Part shown: positions 21,825 through 26,431 of the stretch, in pieces
Layout of the letters: every line of letters starts with the position of its first letter
How positions within the stretch are numbered: position 1 is the stretch's first letter
Assembly (NCBI GenBank): GCA_900555635.1
Contig: USLU01000069.1
Span: 1-26,431 of the forward strand
DNA: 26,431 nucleotides
Direction: 5' to 3'
DNA from: an uncultured Bacteroides sp.
Lineage (GTDB): Bacteria; Bacteroidota; Bacteroidia; Bacteroidales; Bacteroidaceae
Made by a program: the position numbers and the translations under genes
The notes under the pieces: generated by a model
Databases searched by the model: none
What the model was told of the DNA's origin: nothing
Seen by the model: only the letters and a program-made list of their open reading frames with translations

Positions 21825-23873
21825 ATGCAAAAAGGAAATATTGGGGTAACTACTGAGAACATCTTCCCCGTAATTAAAAAGTTTTTATACAGTGATCATG
21901 AGATTTTCCTTCGCGAGTTGGTTTCTAATGCCGTTGATGCTACTCAGAAGTTAAAGACACTGGCTTCTATTGGTGAGTATAAAGGAGAAATGGGCGATTT
22001 GACCGTACATGTTTCACTGGGAAAAGATACAATTACTGTTTCTGACCGTGGTGTTGGTTTGACAGCAGAGGAAATTGATAAATACATCAATCAGATTGCA
22101 TTCTCCGGAGCAAACGATTTCCTTGAGAAATATAAGAATGATGCCAATGCTATTATTGGACACTTCGGACTTGGTTTCTATTCAGCCTTTATGGTTGCAA
22201 AAAAAGTAGAAATCATCACTAAATCATGTAAAGAAGGATCGCAGGCTGTAAAATGGTCTTGTGATGGTAGTCCGGAATTTACTATTGAAGATGTGGAAAA
22301 AGCAGATCGTGGTACAGATATCGTTCTTTATATTGATGATGATTGCAAAGAATTCCTTGAAGAAGCACGTATCTCTTCTTTGTTGAAGAAATATTGTAGC
22401 TTCCTTCCTATTCCTATTGCATTCGGTAAAAAGAAAGAATGGAAAGATGGCAAACAGGTTGAAACTGCTGAAGACAATATTGTAAATGAAGCAAATCCGT
22501 TGTGGACTTTGAAACCCAGCGAATTAAAAGATGAGGATTATAAGAAATTCTATCGCGATCTTTATCCGATGTCAGATGAACCACTGTTCTGGATTCACTT
22601 GAATGTAGACTATCCGTTCCACCTTACGGGTATACTCTATTTCCCGAAGGTGAAAAGTAATATCGAATTGAATAAGAATAAAATTCAACTCTATTGCAAC
22701 CAGGTCTATGTGACAGATTCAGTAGAGGGTATTGTTCCTGATTTCTTGACTCTTTTGCATGGTGTACTCGATTCACCGGATATTCCATTGAATGTTTCTC
22801 GTTCTTATTTGCAAAGCGATGGAAATGTGAAGAAGATTTCTACTTATATAACTAAGAAAGTTTCTGACCGTTTGCAATCTATCTTCAAGAACGACCGTAA
22901 GCAATTTGAAGAGAAATGGAATGATCTGAAAATCTTTATCAACTATGGAATGCTTACGCAAGAAGATTTCTATGATAAAGCAAAAGATTTTGCCCTTTTC
23001 ACTGATACTGATAACAAGTATTATACTTTCGAGGAGTATAAAACGTTGATTAAGGACAATCAGACCGATAAAGACGGCAACTTGATTTACTTATATGCCA
23101 ACCACAAGGATGAGCAATATAGCTATATTGAAGCTGCTAAAAATAAAGGTTATAATGTCTTGTTGATGGATGGTCAACTTGATATTGCCTTGGTAAGTAT
23201 GCTGGAGCAGAAGTTTGAGAAGGTTCGGTTTACACGTGTGGACAGTGATGTGGTTGACAATCTGATTGTAAAAGAAGATAAGAAGGAAGCCGCTTTGGAT
23301 AAAAACAAACAAGAGGCTCTTTCTGCTATCTTTAAAAGCCAGTTGCCGAAGATAGATAAGACTGAATTCAATATTATGTCACAGTCTTTGGGTGAAAATG
23401 CTTCTCCGGTGATGATTACTCAGAGTGAATATATGCGCCGTATGAAAGAAATGGCCAATATTCAAGCTGGAATGAGCTTTTATGGTGAGATGCCCGATAT
23501 GTTCAATATGGTGCTGAATTCTGATCATAAATTGGTAAAAGAGGTGCTGGCAGAGGAAGATAAAGAATGTGCTTCTGCCGTTACTCCTATCCAAGCAGAG
23601 ATGGATGATGTGAACAAGCGTCGTGAAGATTTGAGAAAGAAGCAGGAGGGTAAGAAGAGCGAGGAAATTTCTACTGCTGAGAAAGATGAAGTTGACCAAT
23701 TAGATAAAAAGTGGAATGAACTTAAAGCGCAAAAGGATGGCATTTTCGCTGACTATGCTGCAAAGAATAAGGTTGTCCGCCAATTAATTGATCTGGCATT
23801 ACTTCAGAATGGTATGTTGAAAGGTGAAGCTTTGAATAATTTCGTCAAAAGAAGCATTGATCTGATAAAATAA
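21825..23873 (+). CDS. htpG: Molecular chaperone HtpG (bacterial Hsp90)
   Basis: A 682-residue Hsp90. The GHKL ATP site is intact: FLRELVSNAVDAT (28-40, catalytic Glu31 and Mg-binding Asn35), DRGVGLT (74-80) and GHFGLGFYSAF (112-122). The middle-domain signature NVSRSYLQSD carries the Arg that contacts ATP gamma-phosphate. The protein is about 60 residues longer than E. coli HtpG, and much of the extra length is a highly charged, probably coiled-coil insertion in the C-terminal domain (~583-640: MDDVNKRREDLRKKQEGKK, DQLDKKWNELKAQKDG). It acts in cytosolic protein folding beside clpC. No clear promoter was found in the 110-bp gap, although the clpC terminator lies within it. Confidence 0.96.
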   Translation: MQKGNIGVTTENIFPVIKKFLYSDHEIFLRELVSNAVDATQKLKTLASIGEYKGEMGDLTVHVSLGKDTITVSDRGVGLTAEEIDKYINQIAFSGANDFLEKYKNDANAIIGHFGLGFYSAFMVAKKVEIITKSCKEGSQAVKWSCDGSPEFTIEDVEKADRGTDIVLYIDDDCKEFLEEARISSLLKKYCSFLPIPIAFGKKKEWKDGKQVETAEDNIVNEANPLWTLKPSELKDEDYKKFYRDLYPMSDEPLFWIHLNVDYPFHLTGILYFPKVKSNIELNKNKIQLYCNQVYVTDSVEGIVPDFLTLLHGVLDSPDIPLNVSRSYLQSDGNVKKISTYITKKVSDRLQSIFKNDRKQFEEKWNDLKIFINYGMLTQEDFYDKAKDFALFTDTDNKYYTFEEYKTLIKDNQTDKDGNLIYLYANHKDEQYSYIEAAKNKGYNVLLMDGQLDIALVSMLEQKFEKVRFTRVDSDVVDNLIVKEDKKEAALDKNKQEALSAIFKSQLPKIDKTEFNIMSQSLGENASPVMITQSEYMRRMKEMANIQAGMSFYGEMPDMFNMVLNSDHKLVKEVLAEEDKECASAVTPIQAEMDDVNKRREDLRKKQEGKKSEEISTAEKDEVDQLDKKWNELKAQKDGIFADYAAKNKVVRQLIDLALLQNGMLKGEALNNFVKRSIDLIK

Positions 23874-23904
23874 GCTTCTTTAAATTTGCATATAAATAGA
23901 TGCA

Positions 23905-23942
23905 GGGCATTACAATTTTCAAGAGTTGTAATGCCCTTTTTT
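23905..23942 (+). terminator. Terminator of htpG
   Basis: GGGCATTACAA (23905-23915) and TTGTAATGCCC (23926-23936) form a perfect 11-bp stem around a 10-nt loop and are followed by six T. It is one of the strongest terminators in the window. Confidence 0.92.
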
Positions 23943-24006
23943 CTTCTTTTCACTGGACTTATTACGTTTTTTCTCGTTGAATACGAAGTTTTTGGAAACT
24001 ATTGTT

Positions 24007-24014
24007 TATATTTG
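24007..24014 (+). promoter_or_regulatory. -7 element of the patatin-like gene promoter
   Basis: TATATTTG is an exact TAnnTTTG match. I see no convincing -33 TTTG at the normal distance. Initiation near 24021 would give a leader of about 37 nt. Confidence 0.45.
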
Positions 24015-24057
24015 GACGGTAAACATATTACATATCTCTTACTCGGAAAATTCAATC

Positions 24058-26358
24058 ATGAAAAGATATCTTTTGCTGTTTTCGTTTCTTTTATGTCTTG
24101 TGCCTATATTGCAAGCTCAGAAAGTGGGACTTGTACTAAGTGGTGGTGGAGCAAAAGGAATGACGCATATTGGCATTATTCGGGCTTTGGAGGAAAATAA
24201 TATTCCTATCGATTACATAACAGGTACATCTATGGGGGCCATAATAGGCTCTTTATATGCCATGGGATACTCTCCGGATGACATGGAAGCTTTATTGCGT
24301 TCACCCGATTTTAAGCGTTGGTACTCAGGAAAAGTGGAGTCAAAATACGAATATTATTTTAAGAAAAATCGCCCTTCACCAGAGTTTTTTAATATACGTT
24401 TTGCTTTTAGGGACTCGTTGCATACTAAGCCACAAATAATACCTAGCAGTATGGTCAATCCAATACAGATGAATTTAGTATTTGTGGAACTGTTTGGACG
24501 AGCTACCGCTTCCTGTAATGGTGATTTCAATAATTTGTTTGTCCCTTTCCGTTGCATAGCTTCTGATGTATATAACAAAAAGCCATTAGTGTTACGAAAA
24601 GGTGACTTAGGAGATGCTGTACGTGCCTCTATGAGCTTCCCTTTCGTGTTCAAACCCATAGAAATTGATAGTGTTCTAGCTTATGATGGCGGAATTTACA
24701 ATAACTTTCCGACTGATGTGATGCGTGAAGATTTTCATCCAGATATTGTTATTGGTAGTGTGGTAGCTACCAATCCAAGTAAGCCGAAAGAAAACGATCT
24801 AATGAGTCAGATTGAGAATATGGTGATGCAAAAGACGGATTATTCTATTCCAGATTCGTTGGGAATAGTGATGACTTTCAAATATGATGATGTGAGTTTG
24901 CTCGACTTTGACCGTTTACAAGAGTTACATGATATTGGTTACAATAGAACCATTAGTATGATGGACTCTATAAAAAGCCGTATTCATCGACGAGTGAGTC
25001 TTGATAATGTACGTTTAAGACGTTTGGTTTATCGTAGTAACCTGCCACAATTACGATTTCGGGAAATAATTATTGAAGGAGCTAATGCACGACAGCAGGC
25101 ATATATAAAAAAAGAATTCCATGATGAAGAGGATGAGATATTTACTTATGAAGATTTGAAACGAGGATATTTCCGTTTGCTAGCAGATAATATGATTTCT
25201 GAAATCATTCCACATGCTATTTATGATCCTGAAAGCGATTTATATCAATTACGTCTTAAAGTAAAGATGGAAGATAATCTTTCTGTACGGCTTGGAGGAA
25301 GTGTTTCTACTACCAGCTCTAATCAGATATACTTAGGACTTGGGTATCAGAACTTGAATTATTATTCTAAGGAAATCACTTTCGATGGTCAATTAGGAAA
25401 AGTTTATAATAATGCCCAATTGATGGCGAAAATAGATTTGCCTACCCATATTCCTACATCTTATCGATTTATCGCGTCTATCAGTACATTTGATTATTAT
25501 AAGAAAGATAAGTTATTTTCTAAGAATGATAAACCCTCGTTCAATTCGAAAGATGAGCGTTTTGTGAAGTTAATGGTAGCACTGCCATTTTTGGCTAATA
25601 AACGGGCCGAGTTTAGTATAGGATATGGTAAATTGGAAGATAACTACTTTCAGTCCAATATCATAGACTTTGATAAAGATCGTTCCGACCAAAGTCAATA
25701 CAAACTATTGGGAGGCTCTATTGGTTTTTATGGGAGCACGTTTAATACTCGCCAATATGCTACAAAAGGTTATTTTGAGAAATTGGTTGCACAGATTTTT
25801 ACGGGAAAAGAGAAATATATTCCAGGTAATCCTTCACCAACAGAGAAGTCTTCGGAAAAAGAACAGCAGTCTTGGTTGCAGATTTCTTATATGAAAGAAG
25901 TATATCACACCATGAGTCCTAAATTTACATTAGGATGGATGGCAGAAGCATTGTATTCATCGAAGAATTTTTCAGAGAACTTTACTGCTACTATGATGCA
26001 AGCTGGAGAGTTTGCACCAACTCCGCATAGTAAATTGATGTATAATGAGGCTTTTCGTGCTAATCAGTTTGTAGCAGCCGGTATTAAGCCTATCTATGTA
26101 TTGAATGATATGTTCCAATTTCGCACAGAGTTTTATGGATTTATGCCTATTTTCCCGATTAAAAGGAATGTATTGAATAAAGCATATTATGGAAAAGCTT
26201 TCTCTACTTTTGAATTTATGGGAGAAATTTCTGTGATTTGTCATTTACCTTTTGGAGCTATATCTGCGTATGTAAATCATTATAGCTCACCGAGAAAGGA
26301 GTGGAATGTAGGTTTAACAATCGGTTGGCAACTGTTTAACTATCGCTTTATTGACTAA
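24058..26358 (+). CDS. Patatin-like phospholipase with POTRA and beta-barrel (type Vd-like)
   Basis: A 766-residue outer-membrane protein. ATG 24058 is preferred over a non-ATG start at 23977 because it begins with a clear signal peptide (MKRYLLLFSFLLCLVPILQA, then Q21). The patatin domain (~22-320) has all parts of the Ser-Asp dyad site: SGGGAKG oxyanion loop (28-34), GTSMG with Ser58, and DGG with Asp210. A single POTRA-like domain follows (~331-403: RFREIIIEGANARQQ ... LRLKVKMED), then an Omp85-type beta-barrel to the end (NYRFID). This architecture matches PlpD of Pseudomonas and FplA of Fusobacterium. The substrate is probably a phospholipid acyl ester. The last residue is Asp and not the usual terminal aromatic. 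Confidence 0.9.
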   Translation: MKRYLLLFSFLLCLVPILQAQKVGLVLSGGGAKGMTHIGIIRALEENNIPIDYITGTSMGAIIGSLYAMGYSPDDMEALLRSPDFKRWYSGKVESKYEYYFKKNRPSPEFFNIRFAFRDSLHTKPQIIPSSMVNPIQMNLVFVELFGRATASCNGDFNNLFVPFRCIASDVYNKKPLVLRKGDLGDAVRASMSFPFVFKPIEIDSVLAYDGGIYNNFPTDVMREDFHPDIVIGSVVATNPSKPKENDLMSQIENMVMQKTDYSIPDSLGIVMTFKYDDVSLLDFDRLQELHDIGYNRTISMMDSIKSRIHRRVSLDNVRLRRLVYRSNLPQLRFREIIIEGANARQQAYIKKEFHDEEDEIFTYEDLKRGYFRLLADNMISEIIPHAIYDPESDLYQLRLKVKMEDNLSVRLGGSVSTTSSNQIYLGLGYQNLNYYSKEITFDGQLGKVYNNAQLMAKIDLPTHIPTSYRFIASISTFDYYKKDKLFSKNDKPSFNSKDERFVKLMVALPFLANKRAEFSIGYGKLEDNYFQSNIIDFDKDRSDQSQYKLLGGSIGFYGSTFNTRQYATKGYFEKLVAQIFTGKEKYIPGNPSPTEKSSEKEQQSWLQISYMKEVYHTMSPKFTLGWMAEALYSSKNFSENFTATMMQAGEFAPTPHSKLMYNEAFRANQFVAAGIKPIYVLNDMFQFRTEFYGFMPIFPIKRNVLNKAYYGKAFSTFEFMGEISVICHLPFGAISAYVNHYSSPRKEWNVGLTIGWQLFNYRFID

Positions 26359-26385
26359 TTTTTTTCAAAAAAAGTTTGCGTATAA

Positions 26386-26417
26386 CTTGCTAATTCAAAA
26401 AAAAGTCCGTATCTTTG
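26386..26417 (+). promoter_or_regulatory. Promoter pointing out of the window
   Basis: TATCTTTG at 26410-26417 matches TAnnTTTG exactly, and CTTG at 26386-26389 is 20 bp upstream at the -33 position. Transcription would start near 26424, so the gene it serves lies beyond the right edge. Confidence 0.65.
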
Positions 26418-26431
26418 CACCCGTTAAACAA

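Noticed and set aside
23977..24057. Upstream start for the patatin-like gene
   Set aside because: The extra 27 residues precede a clear signal peptide at ATG 24058, and the predicted -7 promoter box (24007-24014) lies inside the extension.

Overview
The window looks like a core chromosomal segment of a Bacteroides-type bacterium (Bacteroidota, order Bacteroidales). The evidence is the low-to-moderate GC content, A-rich leaders mostly without Shine-Dalgarno sites, repeated TATCTTTG-type -7 promoter elements (the Bacteroides TAnnTTTG form), and gene neighbourhoods typical of the group: DUF4295-ftsY-rimO, a complete moxR/Bat aerotolerance operon, and gyrA divergent from clpC. I see no insertion sequence, prophage, tRNA, rRNA or CRISPR array.

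Layout. (1) 1-4240, plus strand: a 52-residue DUF4295 protein and its terminator, a 70-bp palindrome carrying a promoter, then ftsY and rimO (overlapping by 4 bp), an HU-family protein with a TTG start, and an unusual HU-like/transmembrane/LysM protein, closed by a perfect 14-bp terminator palindrome. (2) 4306-13259, plus strand: a promoter followed by moxR, a DUF58 gene, a BatD-like membrane protein gene, batA, batB, batC, batD and batE, then a terminator. This operon encodes an AAA+ ATPase, three von Willebrand A (vWA) proteins, two TPR proteins and two membrane proteins with an envelope-facing domain and a shared cytosolic module. Together they probably form a MoxR-vWA chaperone-like machine at the inner membrane. 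(3) 13384-14946, plus strand: a 91-residue helix-turn-helix-like protein and a universal stress protein with an extra N-terminal domain. (4) 15077-18987, minus strand: gyrA followed by an exported TPR protein, ending in a terminator shared with the Usp gene. (5) 19082-23942, plus strand: clpC and htpG, two ATP-driven protein quality-control factors, each with its own terminator. (6) 24007-26431: a patatin-POTRA-beta-barrel outer-membrane protein resembling type Vd autotransporters, and a promoter pointing out of the window.

The features that ordinary annotation would miss are mostly non-coding. Eight tandem 21-22 bp units (5429-5601), most with a small palindrome, fill the moxR-DUF58 gap. Two AT-rich leaders built on a GTAAAT motif precede batA and batB, so each of the three vWA genes in the operon follows a long repeat-bearing gap while its other genes are tightly packed. 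A 70-bp imperfect palindrome overlaps the ftsY promoter, and a sigma-54-like site lies upstream of clpC. Among proteins, the HU-TM-LysM protein is the most unusual: its topology suggests a link between nucleoid and peptidoglycan. All functional calls rest on motif reading and remembered family knowledge; no database search was run.
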